The notes under the pieces are model-generated. The model saw nothing but the letters and a program-made list of their open reading frames with translations, was not told where the DNA came from and searched no databases. Below, one piece after another: positions 9,988 to 21,615 of a stretch of DNA of 64,000 nt. The translations under genes were made by a program, and so were the position numbers. Source of the stretch: Thiobacillus denitrificans ATCC 25259 (GTDB lineage Bacteria; Pseudomonadota; Gammaproteobacteria; Burkholderiales; Thiobacillaceae); assembly GCF_000012745.1 (NCBI RefSeq), contig NC_007404.1, positions 124,001-188,000 of the forward strand. The letters run 5' to 3'. How positions within the stretch are numbered: position 1 is the stretch's first letter; every line of letters begins with the position of its first letter.

Positions 9988-11130
9988 ATGTTTGAACTGA
10001 TGGACGTAGACACCCAGGACGCAGTGATCAAGGTGATAGGCGTCGGCGGCTGCGGCGGCAACGCCGTCGACCACATGATCGCCTCGGGGCTGAACGGCGT
10101 GGAATTCATCGCCATCAACACCGACGCCCAGGCCTTGAAGCGCAACCAGGCGAAGCTGCAGCTGCAGCTTGGCAACGGCGTGACCAAGGGTCTCGGCGCC
10201 GGCGCGAATCCCGACGTCGGCCGTGAAGCCGCGCTCGAGGACCGCGAGCGCCTCGCCGAACTGATCGACGGCGCCGACATGCTGTTCATCACCGCCGGCA
10301 TGGGCGGCGGCACCGGCACCGGCGCCGCGCCGGTCGTCGCCGAGGTCGCCAAGGAGCTCGGCATCCTGACCGTCGCCGTCGTCACCAAGCCCTTCATGTT
10401 CGAAGGCAAGCGCGTGCGCGCCGCCAACGCCGGCATCGAGGCGCTCGCCCGCCACGTCGATTCGCTGATCATCATCCCGAACGAGAAACTCATGCAGGTG
10501 CTCGGCGACGACGTCTCGATGCTCGACGCGTTCAAGGCCGCGAACAACGTGCTGCACGGCGCGGTCGGCGGCATCGCCGAAGTCATCAACTGCCCGGGTC
10601 TGGTCAACGTCGACTTCGCCGACGTGCGCACCGTGATGAGCGAGATGGGCATGGCGATGATGGGCTCGGCGCAGGCGAGCGGCGAGAACCGCGCGCGCAT
10701 CGCTGCCGAGCAGGCCGTGGCGAGTCCCTTGCTCGAGGACGTCAACCTCGCCGGCGCGCGCGGCGTGCTGGTCAACATCACCGCCTCGTCGACCGTGAAG
10801 ATGAAGGAAATCCACGAGGTGATGAACACGATCAAGGCCTTCACCGCCGAAGAGGCGACGGTCATCGTCGGCCAGGTGCTCGACGACACGATGGAAGACA
10901 GCCTGCGCGTCACCATGGTCGCCACGGGTCTGGGCAATCCGGTCGCGCGTCAGCAGAGCAAGCCGATGCAGATCATCCGTACCGGCACGGACGACGCGCC
11001 GATGACCATGGGCAACGACGACGTGCCGAGCGTCATGACCAGCCGCCGCAGCCGCACGATTCAGGCGATGACCGATTCGGGCATCGACACGCTCGACATC
11101 CCGGCCTTCCTGCGCCGCCAGGCAGACTGA
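9988..11130 (+). CDS. ftsZ: FtsZ, tubulin-like division GTPase
   Basis: Forms the cytokinetic Z-ring. The product is 380 aa. The tubulin signature GGGTGTG lies at about 106-112, GVGGCGGNAV near 18-26, and the C-terminal partner-binding peptide ends LDIPAFLRRQ. The ATG at 9988 is chosen over an upstream in-frame TTG because GAGGAG lies about six bases before it. Unlike its neighbours it has a 126-base leader with a hairpin and a T-rich triple repeat, so it probably has its own control. Confidence 0.98.
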   Translation: MFELMDVDTQDAVIKVIGVGGCGGNAVDHMIASGLNGVEFIAINTDAQALKRNQAKLQLQLGNGVTKGLGAGANPDVGREAALEDRERLAELIDGADMLFITAGMGGGTGTGAAPVVAEVAKELGILTVAVVTKPFMFEGKRVRAANAGIEALARHVDSLIIIPNEKLMQVLGDDVSMLDAFKAANNVLHGAVGGIAEVINCPGLVNVDFADVRTVMSEMGMAMMGSAQASGENRARIAAEQAVASPLLEDVNLAGARGVLVNITASSTVKMKEIHEVMNTIKAFTAEEATVIVGQVLDDTMEDSLRVTMVATGLGNPVARQQSKPMQIIRTGTDDAPMTMGNDDVPSVMTSRRSRTIQAMTDSGIDTLDIPAFLRRQAD

Positions 11131-11222
11131 GCCGCCCGCGTCGCGTGCGGTCGCCTGCCCGGGCCTCGCTCTCGGTCCCGAGCAAATGGCGTGCCGGCTG
11201 CGCGAGCGGCTAAAATAGCGGG

Positions 11223-12137
11223 ATGATCAAGCAACGCACCCTGAAGACGCCGGTCAAGGCGACCGGCGTCGGCCTGCATTCGGGCGTCAAGGTCGAGATG
11301 ACGCTGCGACCGGCGGCGCCCGATTCGGGCATCGTCTTCCGCCGCGTCGACCTCGAGCCGCCGGCCGAGCTCAAGGCCGACCCCTACCTCGTCACCGATA
11401 CCCGGCTGTGCTCGATGCTCGAGTCCGGTGCGGCCAAAGTGTCGACGGTCGAGCACCTGATGTCCGCACTTGCCGGGCTCGGGATCGACAACCTGCTCGT
11501 CGACCTGACCGGGCCGGAAATCCCGATCATGGACGGCTCGTCGGCGCCCTTCGTATTCCTCCTGCAGTCTGCCGGCATCGTCGAGCAGAACGCGGCCAAG
11601 CGTTACGTGCGCATCACGCGCCCGATCGAAGTGCGCGACGGCGACAAGTGGGCGCGCTTCGTTCCGCACCACGGGTTCAAGATCGAGTTCACGATCGACT
11701 TCAAGCACCCCGTGTTCGACAAGAGCGGGAAGACCGTGACGATCGATTTCGCCGACACGGCGTATACGAAGGAGGTGGCGCGCGCCCGCACCTTCGGCTT
11801 CATGCACGAGGTCGAATACCTGCGCAATCAAGGCCTCGCACTCGGCGGCTCGCTCGACAACGCGATCGTGATGGACGAATACCGTGTCCTCAACCAGGAC
11901 GGGCTGCGCTACGACGACGAATTCGTCAAACACAAGGTGCTCGACGCCATCGGCGACCTCTATCTGTTGGGCCATCCGATCATTGGTGCCTTCGAGGCCT
12001 ACAAATCGGGCCATGCGCTCAACAACGCGCTGCTGCGCGAGCTCCTGCAGCATCGCGAAGCCTGGGAATTCGTCAGCTTCGAGCACGACGAGGACGTTCC
12101 CTCGGCCTTCCTGCGACTGCATCCCCTCGCCGCATGA
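11223..12137 (+). CDS. lpxC: LpxC, UDP-3-O-acyl-GlcNAc deacetylase
   Basis: Zinc enzyme for the committed step of lipid A synthesis. The product is 304 aa with all zinc ligands visible: His78 in [10 protein letters not shown], His237 and Asp241 in [10 protein letters not shown], and the catalytic His264 in [16 protein letters not shown] stretch at 11211-11216 lies only six bases before the ATG, and no Shine-Dalgarno is clear. The stop overlaps the ATG of the following small gene. Confidence 0.97.
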
Positions 12138-12316
12138 TCGTGCTGCGCCTGCTGCTCGTCGCCGTCGTGATCGCGGTGGCGGCGCTCGGCTTGGCGTGGC
12201 TCGTCACCGGCGACCGCAAATACCTCGGCCACATCGGCCGGGTGTTGCGTTTTTCGATCGTGCTCGGATTCGTCGCCGCGGTGTTCTATACGGTCGAGCG
12301 CCTGATCTTGCGATAG
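12134..12316 (+). CDS. Small membrane protein downstream of lpxC
   Basis: 60-aa product with two hydrophobic segments (about 2-24 and 41-57) separated by a basic loop containing [12 protein letters not shown]. It starts at an ATG overlapping the lpxC stop (ATGA), so it is expected to be coupled to LpxC. No function is recognised. The overlap and the clean two-helix layout support a real gene. Confidence 0.7.
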
Positions 12317-12571
12317 CGGCGCCGGCCCCCGAGCACGGTCGTGCGGGGCGGCAGGACCTGCGCTCTCGCATGCATCGACCCGGCGGAATCCGATTCTTGC
12401 TCTATAAACAGTAGGAATGGACCGGGTGCGGGGGTTTTTCGTACGTCCCCTTCACGTTCGTACGCCCGAGGGAGGGCGTCGCAGGCTCCCGGCGGCGGGC
12501 GGAAGGTGTGTGCCAGTCGGGGACTTGTCGGGGTGTTTCGTGTAACGACGTCAATCGAAGGAGAAAAACGC

Positions 12572-13588
12572 ATGCGCATCAGAACCCTTCCCGTCTGTCT
12601 CGCCCTCGCCGCGGCCGTGGTCCAGGCCCACGCGGCGGACGACCGCTTCTACCTCGCGCCGTCGGTGAACTACACCTTCGCGGACAGCGACCGCCAGGCC
12701 GACGATGATTGGGGTCTGGGCTTGGCGCTCGGCAAGCCGGTCAGCCGCCACTGGAATCTCGAGCTCGCGCTCTCCGGTGCCTCCCTGAACATGGATAGCG
12801 GCGGCGGCGAGTACGACCTGATCGGGCTGGGCGTCGATGCGGTGTATCTGGTGAACCGCGACGCCGATTTCACGCCGTATGGCGTCGTCGGCGTCGGTGC
12901 GTTGCGGACCGATATCCCCGGGTCCGACGACGTCGGCGTCGCGGCGAGCGCCGGCGTGGGCGTGCTCAAGCGCCTGACCGAGAACGTCGCCTTGCGCGCG
13001 GACGCACGCTATCGCTGGGACGACAACGCCGCCGACGCGTTCAACGAGGACAATTTCGGCGACTGGATCGTCGGCGTCGGGCTCACGATCGCGCTCGGCA
13101 AGTCCGCACAGGCCGCGCCCGCCCCGCAGGCCGCCGTCGAGCCCGTGCCCGCGCCGGAACCGGCTCCCGCCGCGCCCGAACCGGCGGCGGCGCCTGCGCC
13201 CGCGCTGCAGACCGAACAGGCGGCCCAGCTCGAGCGGTCGCAGGCCGGCGACGTGGTGGTTCTCCCCGAAGGCGTTAATTTCGCATTCGATTCCGCCGAG
13301 CTGCGTCCGGACGCCGTGACCGTTCTCGACGAGGCGGTGACCGTGCTCAACCGCCGCACCGACATCAAGGTCGACGTCGTCGGCCACACCTGCAACATCG
13401 GCCCCGAGGCCTACAACCAGGGCCTGTCGGAGCGCCGCGCCAAATCGGTATATGACTATTTCATCGACAACGGCGTCGCCGCCGACCGGCTCACTACCCA
13501 GGGCTACGGTGAAACCCGTCCGGCGTACAGCAACGACACGCGGGAAGGGCGGGAGAAAAACCGGCGCGTCGAACTGCACGTGAAATAA
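12572..13588 (+). CDS. OmpA-family outer-membrane protein
   Basis: 338-aa precursor: signal peptide 1-21 (cut near AHA-A), an eight-strand-type beta-barrel to about 176 (barrel end GLTIALGK), an Ala/Pro/Glu-rich linker (about 177-212) and a C-terminal OmpA/MotB domain (about 228-338) that should bind peptidoglycan in the periplasm. The start has AAGGAG at 12558-12563, eight bases upstream. Odd point: the usual GHTD motif reads GHTC, so the Asp that contacts diaminopimelate is Cys274; the partner Arg in LSERRA is kept. A strong terminator follows. TATAAA at 12403-12408 could be a -10 element but no good -35 is seen. Confidence 0.9.
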   Translation: MRIRTLPVCLALAAAVVQAHAADDRFYLAPSVNYTFADSDRQADDDWGLGLALGKPVSRHWNLELALSGASLNMDSGGGEYDLIGLGVDAVYLVNRDADFTPYGVVGVGALRTDIPGSDDVGVAASAGVGVLKRLTENVALRADARYRWDDNAADAFNEDNFGDWIVGVGLTIALGKSAQAAPAPQAAVEPVPAPEPAPAAPEPAAAPAPALQTEQAAQLERSQAGDVVVLPEGVNFAFDSAELRPDAVTVLDEAVTVLNRRTDIKVDVVGHTCNIGPEAYNQGLSERRAKSVYDYFIDNGVAADRLTTQGYGETRPAYSNDTREGREKNRRVELHVK

Positions 13589-13607
13589 CCGGACGTCCCT
13601 CAAAAAG

Positions 13608-13634
13608 GCCGCGCCGAGGGGCGCGGCTTTTTTT
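13608..13634 (+). terminator. Rho-independent terminator after the OmpA-like gene
   Basis: GCCGCGCC (13608-13615), GAGG loop, GGCGCGGC (13620-13627), then seven T. A short A run precedes the stem, which may let it work for the convergent tsdA transcript too. Confidence 0.92.
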
Positions 13635-13688
13635 CCGGAGCGAACCCCGGGTTCTACGCGACCGTAGCGTCGCGAACCCCCGGGTGCC

Positions 13689-14747
13689 TCAGTGCGATTG
13701 CGCCGGCGAATAGCCTTCCGAATGGCCGGCCCCCGGCCGGGCCTGTGCTTCGCCGGTCTGGCTGCCGGGTGCGGCGCCTTTGGCGAGCGACGCGGCCAAC
13801 TCCTCGGGGCTCCGTCCGTAGAGGCAATTCTCGTCGTGGAAGGTGTCGCGCGTGCGTGTAAGGCTCTCCTTGAAGCGGGGGTCCTGCGGACGCTCGTGGC
13901 TGTTCATGAAGAGGGCGACGTCCCAGGCTTCCTGGTCGCTGAGCGTGCCGCCAAGACCGTAGGGCATGTTGGCCTTGATGAATCCGGCGGCCGTGTCAAT
14001 GCGGTGCATGCCGGCTCCCCAGTTGAACGACTCCTTGCCCCAGAGCGGCGGGAAGGCGTGCTGGCCGTCGACCTTGATGCCTTCTCCGTTGGCACCGTGG
14101 CAGATCACGCAGTTGGCCTTGTAGACGGCCTCACCGCGCGCGAGGTCAGGCGTCTGCGGGGGCTTTGGCACTTTGATGAATCCCTGGCCCGGCAGCTTGA
14201 CGCCGGTCGGCGCGCCCTTCGACATCCAGTAGTGGTAGGTCACGAGCGCGGTCATCTCCTTGCTGTCGAGCGCCGGCGGCCGGCCGTCCATGCTGTACAT
14301 GAAGCAGCCCTGGATGCGGCTCTGGATCGTGTCGACCGTGCCGGTCTTTTTGCGATAGGCCGGATAGAGCACGTAGGCCGCCCAGAGCGGGGCGGAATTG
14401 GCGCGGCGGCCGTTGTCGAGGTGGCAGTTGCTGCAGTTCATCGCGTTGCCGACGTATTTCTTGGCGTATTGCTGGGTGTTCGTGAACAGCGCCTTGCCCT
14501 GGCGCACGGTTTCGCCGTACTCGTTGTTCGGGATCTCGCTTTCGTCCGGCGGAACGAAAGTCGCGGCGGGCTTGCTCGCCTCTGCCGCCCGTTCAGGCGG
14601 CTGGCCGGCGAAGCCGGTCTGCTCGCCGCCCCCAGTCGTCTTTTCGGCCGGTGCCGTCTCGGGCTTGGGCGGCGACTTTTCCTGCTCGCAGCCGCTGATG
14701 AAGCCGGCCAGGGCGAGCGTGCAGAACAAGGCTGTATGGCGCTTCAT
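13689..14747 (-). CDS. tsdA: TsdA-like dihaem thiosulfate dehydrogenase, lipoprotein form
   Basis: Probable periplasmic thiosulfate dehydrogenase/tetrathionate reductase. Signal peptide with lipobox ISGC (Cys20), then a Pro/Glu/Ala-rich linker to about 70. Haem 1 is at CSNCH (105-109); Cys148 in SRIQGCF matches the unusual Cys ligand of TsdA. Haem 2 is at CVICH (213-217) with a likely Met ligand at 261 (NMPYG). The product is 352 aa, longer than the roughly 270-aa enzyme first described, because of the linker and a Gly/Ala/Pro tail. The ATG overlaps the stop of the upstream cytochrome gene (ATGA), as expected for a TsdB/TsdA pair. Confidence 0.85.
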   Translation of the reverse strand: MKRHTALFCTLALAGFISGCEQEKSPPKPETAPAEKTTGGGEQTGFAGQPPERAAEASKPAATFVPPDESEIPNNEYGETVRQGKALFTNTQQYAKKYVGNAMNCSNCHLDNGRRANSAPLWAAYVLYPAYRKKTGTVDTIQSRIQGCFMYSMDGRPPALDSKEMTALVTYHYWMSKGAPTGVKLPGQGFIKVPKPPQTPDLARGEAVYKANCVICHGANGEGIKVDGQHAFPPLWGKESFNWGAGMHRIDTAAGFIKANMPYGLGGTLSDQEAWDVALFMNSHERPQDPRFKESLTRTRDTFHDENCLYGRSPEELAASLAKGAAPGSQTGEAQARPGAGHSEGYSPAQSH

Positions 14748-15385
14748 TTCTTGGCCCCCCGGTTGCCGAGCGTCGCCAGGTAGGCGGCAACGGCGCGGAT
14801 GTCTTCGTCGCTGAGATTCTGCGCGACCGTCTTCATGAGCTTTTGCGGGTCGTTGCTGCGCGCACCCGATTTCCAGGCCTGGAGCTGGCTTACGGTATAG
14901 CTTGCGTGCTGCCCGGCAATCGGCGGAAAGTTCGGCGGGACGCCGCCGCCATCCACCGCATGGCACTTGAAGCACGGCGGTACGTTACGGTCCCAGGCGC
15001 CGTCGATCGCGAGTTTTCTGCCGCGATCGACCGTCGCCGGGTCAGCGCCCGTGTCGTGCGCGGCGGGACGTGGCAGACTCGCGTAATAGCGGGCGCTCGC
15101 TTCGATGTCCTCGGGCGTCAGCGCCGCCGCGATCGGCGACATGACCGGGTTGCTGCGGGTGCCGGCCTTGAAGTCGGCGATCTGCTTGGCGAGGTAGGCG
15201 GGCGGCAATTGCGCGAGCATCGGGAATCCGGCCTGGGCGTTGCCAAGGCCGTCTGCCCCGTGGCACGTGGCACACGCCGTGGCTGCCCCCTTGCCCTGCG
15301 TGACGATGGCGGGCGGCGCTGCAGTCGCGGCGGAAGCCGCCAGTATCAGGGCGCCTGCCAGGGTGGGACCTGCGTGTGGTCGCAT
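14744..15385 (-). CDS. tsdB: Dihaem cytochrome c4-like protein, probable TsdB
   Basis: 213-aa periplasmic cytochrome with signal peptide (1-23) and two similar haem domains: CATCH at 38-42 and CFKCH at 138-142, with likely Met ligands in NPVMSP (82) and KLMKTV (184). Known TsdB proteins accept electrons from TsdA, and the 4-base overlap with tsdA supports that pairing. The ATG at 15385 is used because GGAG lies six bases upstream; a TTG at 15397 would overlap that site. It could also be an ordinary c4 serving other donors. Confidence 0.82.
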   Translation of the reverse strand: MRPHAGPTLAGALILAASAATAAPPAIVTQGKGAATACATCHGADGLGNAQAGFPMLAQLPPAYLAKQIADFKAGTRSNPVMSPIAAALTPEDIEASARYYASLPRPAAHDTGADPATVDRGRKLAIDGAWDRNVPPCFKCHAVDGGGVPPNFPPIAGQHASYTVSQLQAWKSGARSNDPQKLMKTVAQNLSDEDIRAVAAYLATLGNRGAKK

Positions 15386-15574
15386 AGGGTGCTCCAAAAA
15401 GTCGAATCAGAATCAGGTGGTCGAAACCGCGGCGCGCATCATGCCGTCCCCCTGCCGTCTTTGCCGTAGGGATTCTGAATCGGCGTGAAAATCGTTCCCG
15501 GCCAAGGCCGACCGCGACCGGGAGGCCGCCTGGCGTGGGTTTGAATCGCCGACTTTTCGCGCCGCGTCCGCCTC

Positions 15575-15592
15575 GCCTATCGCAATATAGGC
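15575..15592. promoter_or_regulatory. Dyad GCCTAT-N6-ATAGGC upstream of tsdBA
   Basis: Perfect 6-bp arms around a 6-base centre in the 221-base gap before tsdB (15386-15606). There is no T tract, so it is a possible operator rather than a terminator. The binding protein is unknown. Confidence 0.35.
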
Positions 15593-15606
15593 AATTCCGA
15601 ACGGGA

Positions 15607-16038
15607 TCAGCGGCCGCGGTGGTGGCGAAGCAGGCGGTCGAGGGCTTCCTTGAGCGGGCCCTCCTCGATCTCCGCGTTGAGGTGCGCGAGGCCGTCGAGT
15701 GCTTTCGACGGCATGCCAGGTTTCTCGTGGGGCGGGGCATAGCGCTCGCGCAACCCGGGGTCGACGCTCGGGCGTATCGCGCAGGCGTCGACGCCGTGCT
15801 TGCCCAGCGCGGCGAGAACCGCGGGCGTCTGCTGGCGCAGGCGGGTAGCGACCGCGCCGCTCTCGCAGGCGACACTGAGCGTCCCGTTTTCCAGTTGCAT
15901 GACGCGCACGTGTCCGCTCAGCGCCGAGGGGAGGGCACGATCGAGCGCGTCCTGCGTCCGCAGCAGGGCGCGCGCGCGCGTCGCGAGGCTGTTCGGCAGC
16001 TGGGTCGCGAGCAGCTCGGCGAGACGGGATGCGCTCAT
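15607..16038 (-). CDS. DUF721 (DciA-like) protein
   Basis: 143-aa protein of the DUF721 family, whose DciA members help load replicative helicase. The N-terminal half (about 20-95) holds the conserved domain with [15 protein letters not shown]; the C-terminus is charged and probably disordered. It is divergent from secA, a common betaproteobacterial arrangement. The role in helicase loading is family knowledge, not shown here. Confidence 0.7.
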   Translation of the reverse strand: MSASRLAELLATQLPNSLATRARALLRTQDALDRALPSALSGHVRVMQLENGTLSVACESGAVATRLRQQTPAVLAALGKHGVDACAIRPSVDPGLRERYAPPHEKPGMPSKALDGLAHLNAEIEEGPLKEALDRLLRHHRGR

Positions 16039-16161
16039 CGAGCGCGCGCAGCGAGAGGCCGCGAGGCGGCCGCGGCGCGTTTCGCAGCGCCGGAGAGGCC
16101 TCGGGACGCTATGTTAAGATTCAGCGGTTTTCCGCGTCCTGCGGGCATTTCGGATTCCCTC

Positions 16162-18882
<2,721 letters not shown>

Positions 18883-18892
18883 GGAGCGAACG

Positions 18893-19120
18893 ATGCCTTA
18901 TTACGTTTTCCGTCTCGGCATGTTCAAGGTGCTCGAAAAGCAGGGCGAGTGGGCGAGCTTCAAGGAGGCGCGTGCCCACGTCAACGAACTGCGCAAGACG
19001 CTGGACCCGAAGTCCGGCGACAGGTACAAGATGATCTTCGCCGAGAACGAGATCGTGGCGCAGGATACGCTGAGCGCCGAGCGCGAACTCGACAAGACGC
19101 TGTCCGGCGACGACTGGTGA
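18893..19120 (+). CDS. Conserved small protein downstream of secA
   Basis: 75-aa hydrophilic protein beginning MPYYVFRL, with a charged helical middle (about 25-40). GAGGAG overlaps the secA stop and is six bases from the ATG, so it should be co-translated with SecA. No known domain is recognised and function is unknown. Confidence 0.75.
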   Translation: MPYYVFRLGMFKVLEKQGEWASFKEARAHVNELRKTLDPKSGDRYKMIFAENEIVAQDTLSAERELDKTLSGDDW

Positions 19121-19176
19121 ACCGGTTTGCGGCCGGGCGCGAAGGGCGTGCCTGGCCGGTTTGGGACTAAGCCCTT

Positions 19177-19617
19177 ATGGCCGAGTACAACGAAAACGCC
19201 TACAAGATGGCCCGCCAGGCCTACATCGAACACGACTGTCCGTTCGAGCGCGCCTTGTTGTCACGCTGCGTCGCGTGTAGCCGCGCCAAACGCCTTAATC
19301 TCGCCGAGCGCGAGGCGATCGCGTGCAGTGCGCCTGCCGTGCAGCCGCACTGCGTGAGCTTTCACCAGGGCCTGCACGAAAACGCGCAGTTCGCGCTCAA
19401 GATCGGCGCCGACGCACCCTGGCCGTTCGGCAAGGAGATCCGAGCGCAGTGCGGCGGTGCGCGCGGCCTGGCGGAAGCGCTCGGCGCTGAAGGCGACGAG
19501 ACGACCGATGTCGCCGCGACGGTCTTGCAGGGCATCGAGCGCTTCGGTGCCGAACTGCCCTATTCGGCGATCATGCGCGCGGTCGTGCACTACGAGCCGC
19601 GCAAGCGGCGGCGCTGA
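19177..19617 (+). CDS. Cys-rich conserved hypothetical protein
   Basis: 146-aa soluble protein with six Cys (21, 31, 34, 50, 59, 92). The CVAC pair at 31-34 and surrounding Cys could hold zinc or an Fe-S centre. No signal peptide is seen, so it is probably cytoplasmic. It follows the 75-aa gene by 56 bases and is closed by a terminator, so it may be the end of the secA unit. Function unknown. Confidence 0.7.
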   Translation: MAEYNENAYKMARQAYIEHDCPFERALLSRCVACSRAKRLNLAEREAIACSAPAVQPHCVSFHQGLHENAQFALKIGADAPWPFGKEIRAQCGGARGLAEALGAEGDETTDVAATVLQGIERFGAELPYSAIMRAVVHYEPRKRRR

Positions 19618-19633
19618 CCGAGCCCGACCCTTC

Positions 19634-19662
19634 CGCGGCGAGTCTTCCCGCCGCGCATTTTT
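19634..19662 (+). terminator. Rho-independent terminator
   Basis: CGCGGCG (19634-19640), eight-base loop, CGCCGCG (19649-19655), then CA and five T. It closes the secA-side transcription unit. Confidence 0.75.
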
Positions 19663-19869
19663 CTCCGGCGTCACGGCCTCTGCGCACTCCCTGCTGTGGT
19701 TCATTCCACACCGGCTGTACACGGCGCCTGCTGCGCTTCCCGCAAATACACACCTCGCTCCTGGCCCCTCGTGCGGCCGCTGAACTACGCTGAAAGGACA
19801 GGCGAAGACCAGCCACCGGCGCGCGGGGGGCAGCAGCCGGCGGAACAGCCAGCCCCTGGGAGAACTGCG

Positions 19870-20241
19870 ATGGAGAAACTTTTTGTTCTGGCGGGCGCCG
19901 CGTGCATGGGCGTCGTGCTGGCCGCTCACGGCATTCGCGCCGAGGCCGCGGGCGAGCGGCCGCCACCCGCGGCCGAGCGGATGCAGGCCATGGATCAGGA
20001 GCGCGTTTACGGCTGGGAGCTGATGACGGCCCAGGAGCGCCGCGTATATCAGGCGAAGATGCGCGCAGCGACAACCGCCGAGGAACGTGAGGCGCTGAGG
20101 CTCGAGCACCATGAACGAATGGAGGCCCGCGCCCGCGCCGAAGGGAAGACCCTGCCCGACGCGCCGCCGGCGGGCATGGGGCCGGGCAGCGGCACGGGTC
20201 GCGGTGCCGGTCCCGGCGGCGGACCGGGCTACGGTCGCTGA
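19870..20241 (+). CDS. Small secreted protein, Gly-rich C-terminus
   Basis: 123-aa product with a signal peptide (1-26), then a charged helical core with the pattern YGWELMTAQER...MRAATTAEER...LEHHERM (about 47-85), seen in a widespread family of small periplasmic proteins of unknown role. The tail (about 100-123) is almost pure Gly/Pro/Arg. GGGAG lies seven bases before the ATG. It converges on the histidine kinase gene with a 6-base gap. Possible roles include metal or stress response, but nothing here proves that. Confidence 0.75.
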   Translation: MEKLFVLAGAACMGVVLAAHGIRAEAAGERPPPAAERMQAMDQERVYGWELMTAQERRVYQAKMRAATTAEEREALRLEHHERMEARARAEGKTLPDAPPAGMGPGSGTGRGAGPGGGPGYGR

Positions 20242-20247
20242 CGCGGC

Positions 20248-21615
20248 CTATCCGGGGGCGGCGAAGCGGAGCGTCGCCGCGAAGCCATACCCTTCATCGG
20301 CGCGCCTGAGGCCTTCGCCGAGTTCGAGCCGCGCGTTCGACAACTCGGCGACGCGCGCGGCGATCGACAGGCCCAGGCCGCAGCCGTCTCCGCCGCTCTC
20401 GCCGCGCACGAAACGCGCGCTCAGGCGGCTGCGCAGTCCGGGATCGACGCCGGGCCCGTCGTCGGCCACGCTCAGCGTACAGGCCGCGCCGTGGCCTGCC
20501 AGCCTGACCTCGATGTGCGCGCCGGCCCCGGCATAGGCGATGGCATTGTCGACGAGATTGCGCAAGGCGATCGCGAGCCAGACCGGGTCGACTGCGACCT
20601 GGCAGCCGGACGGCGCGTCGACCTGCAGCGACTGCTTGCGCTGCGCGGCGCGCGGCTGCAGTTCGGCGCACACCTGCGTCACGGTCGCCGCGGGATCGAG
20701 CGGCTCGGGCGGCGTCCGCTGGCGGGCGGGGTCGACGCGGGCCAAGGTCAGCAACTGCTCGACCAGATGGGTCATGCGGTCGACGCCGGCGACGACCTGC
20801 CCCAGCGCGTGCCGGCGCGCTTCGTCCGCCTGCGCGCGCTGCGCGACCTGCGCCTGGACCTTGAGCGCCGCCAGCGGCGTGCGCAGTTCGTGCGCCGCAT
20901 CGGCGGTGAACCGACGCTCGTTTTCGAAGGCGCGGGTGACGCGCTCGATCAAGGCATTGAGCGCTGCGCGCAGCGGCGCGATCTCGTCCGGCAGCGCGAC
21001 CGATGGGTCGAGTGGGCTCAGTGTCCGAGGGTCGAGCGCCCCGACCTCGCGCGCGACCGCGTCGACCGGCCGCAAGGTACGGCCGACGACCCACCAGACG
21101 ACGAGCGCCATGAGCGGCAGCGCGAGCGCGGCAGGCAGCAGCAGCGACAGCCCGATCTCGCGCGCGAGCCGTTCGCGCACACCGTGGGCCTGGCCGACGA
21201 CGACGCGGTACGCCGCCTCTTCGTCCTGCGCCGTGTAGAACCGCCACGGGGCGTCCTGATGGGTCCGTTCGCTGAAGCCGCTCGGCGCGGGGGTGTCGAA
21301 GCCCGCGTAGCCCGGTGAAGCGACCAGGCGACGGGAGACGCCGTCGTCGGTATGCCAGATTTCGAACGCGATCGGGACCGGATAGCCTTCTGCGTGTTCG
21401 TGCAATTCCTCGACGAAATGGTCGACTTCGCCGGCCGCGACGATCGCGAGCAGCGTCTCCGCCACCTCCGTCAGCTGGCTGTCGAGCAGTTCGTCGGCTT
21501 CGTGGTGGGCGCGCGCGTAGACGAATAGCGCCGACAGCAGCCAGACCAGCGCGATCGCAGCCGTCAGCAGCCCGACCAGCCGCCGCCGCAGCGAATAGGC
21601 GCGCGCCTCGCTCAC
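20248..21615 (-). CDS. Membrane sensor histidine kinase (QseC/PmrB-like)
   Basis: 455-aa sensor: TM1 at about 13-33, a periplasmic loop of about 120 residues, TM2 at about 156-177, HAMP, then the DHp box with His242 in DAAHELRTP, and the ATPase domain with the N box (NLVDNAIAY) and DDGPGVD. It starts at a GTG overlapping the regulator stop (GTGA), so it is tightly coupled. It is the last gene of the cytochrome b561-SHP-DHC operon, suggesting it senses a redox or ligand signal linked to those proteins. Confidence 0.92.
   Translation of the reverse strand: MSEARAYSLRRRLVGLLTAAIALVWLLSALFVYARAHHEADELLDSQLTEVAETLLAIVAAGEVDHFVEELHEHAEGYPVPIAFEIWHTDDGVSRRLVASPGYAGFDTPAPSGFSERTHQDAPWRFYTAQDEEAAYRVVVGQAHGVRERLAREIGLSLLLPAALALPLMALVVWWVVGRTLRPVDAVAREVGALDPRTLSPLDPSVALPDEIAPLRAALNALIERVTRAFENERRFTADAAHELRTPLAALKVQAQVAQRAQADEARRHALGQVVAGVDRMTHLVEQLLTLARVDPARQRTPPEPLDPAATVTQVCAELQPRAAQRKQSLQVDAPSGCQVAVDPVWLAIALRNLVDNAIAYAGAGAHIEVRLAGHGAACTLSVADDGPGVDPGLRSRLSARFVRGESGGDGCGLGLSIAARVAELSNARLELGEGLRRADEGYGFAATLRFAAPG

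Noticed and set aside
11211-11222. Leaderless lpxC promoter with TAAAAT as -10
   Set aside because: No matching -35 box at the right distance; the AT stretch alone is weak support.
12317-12571. Possible small RNA between the lpxC unit and the OmpA-like gene
   Set aside because: A TATAAA and a GC hairpin are present, but no complete promoter and terminator pair.
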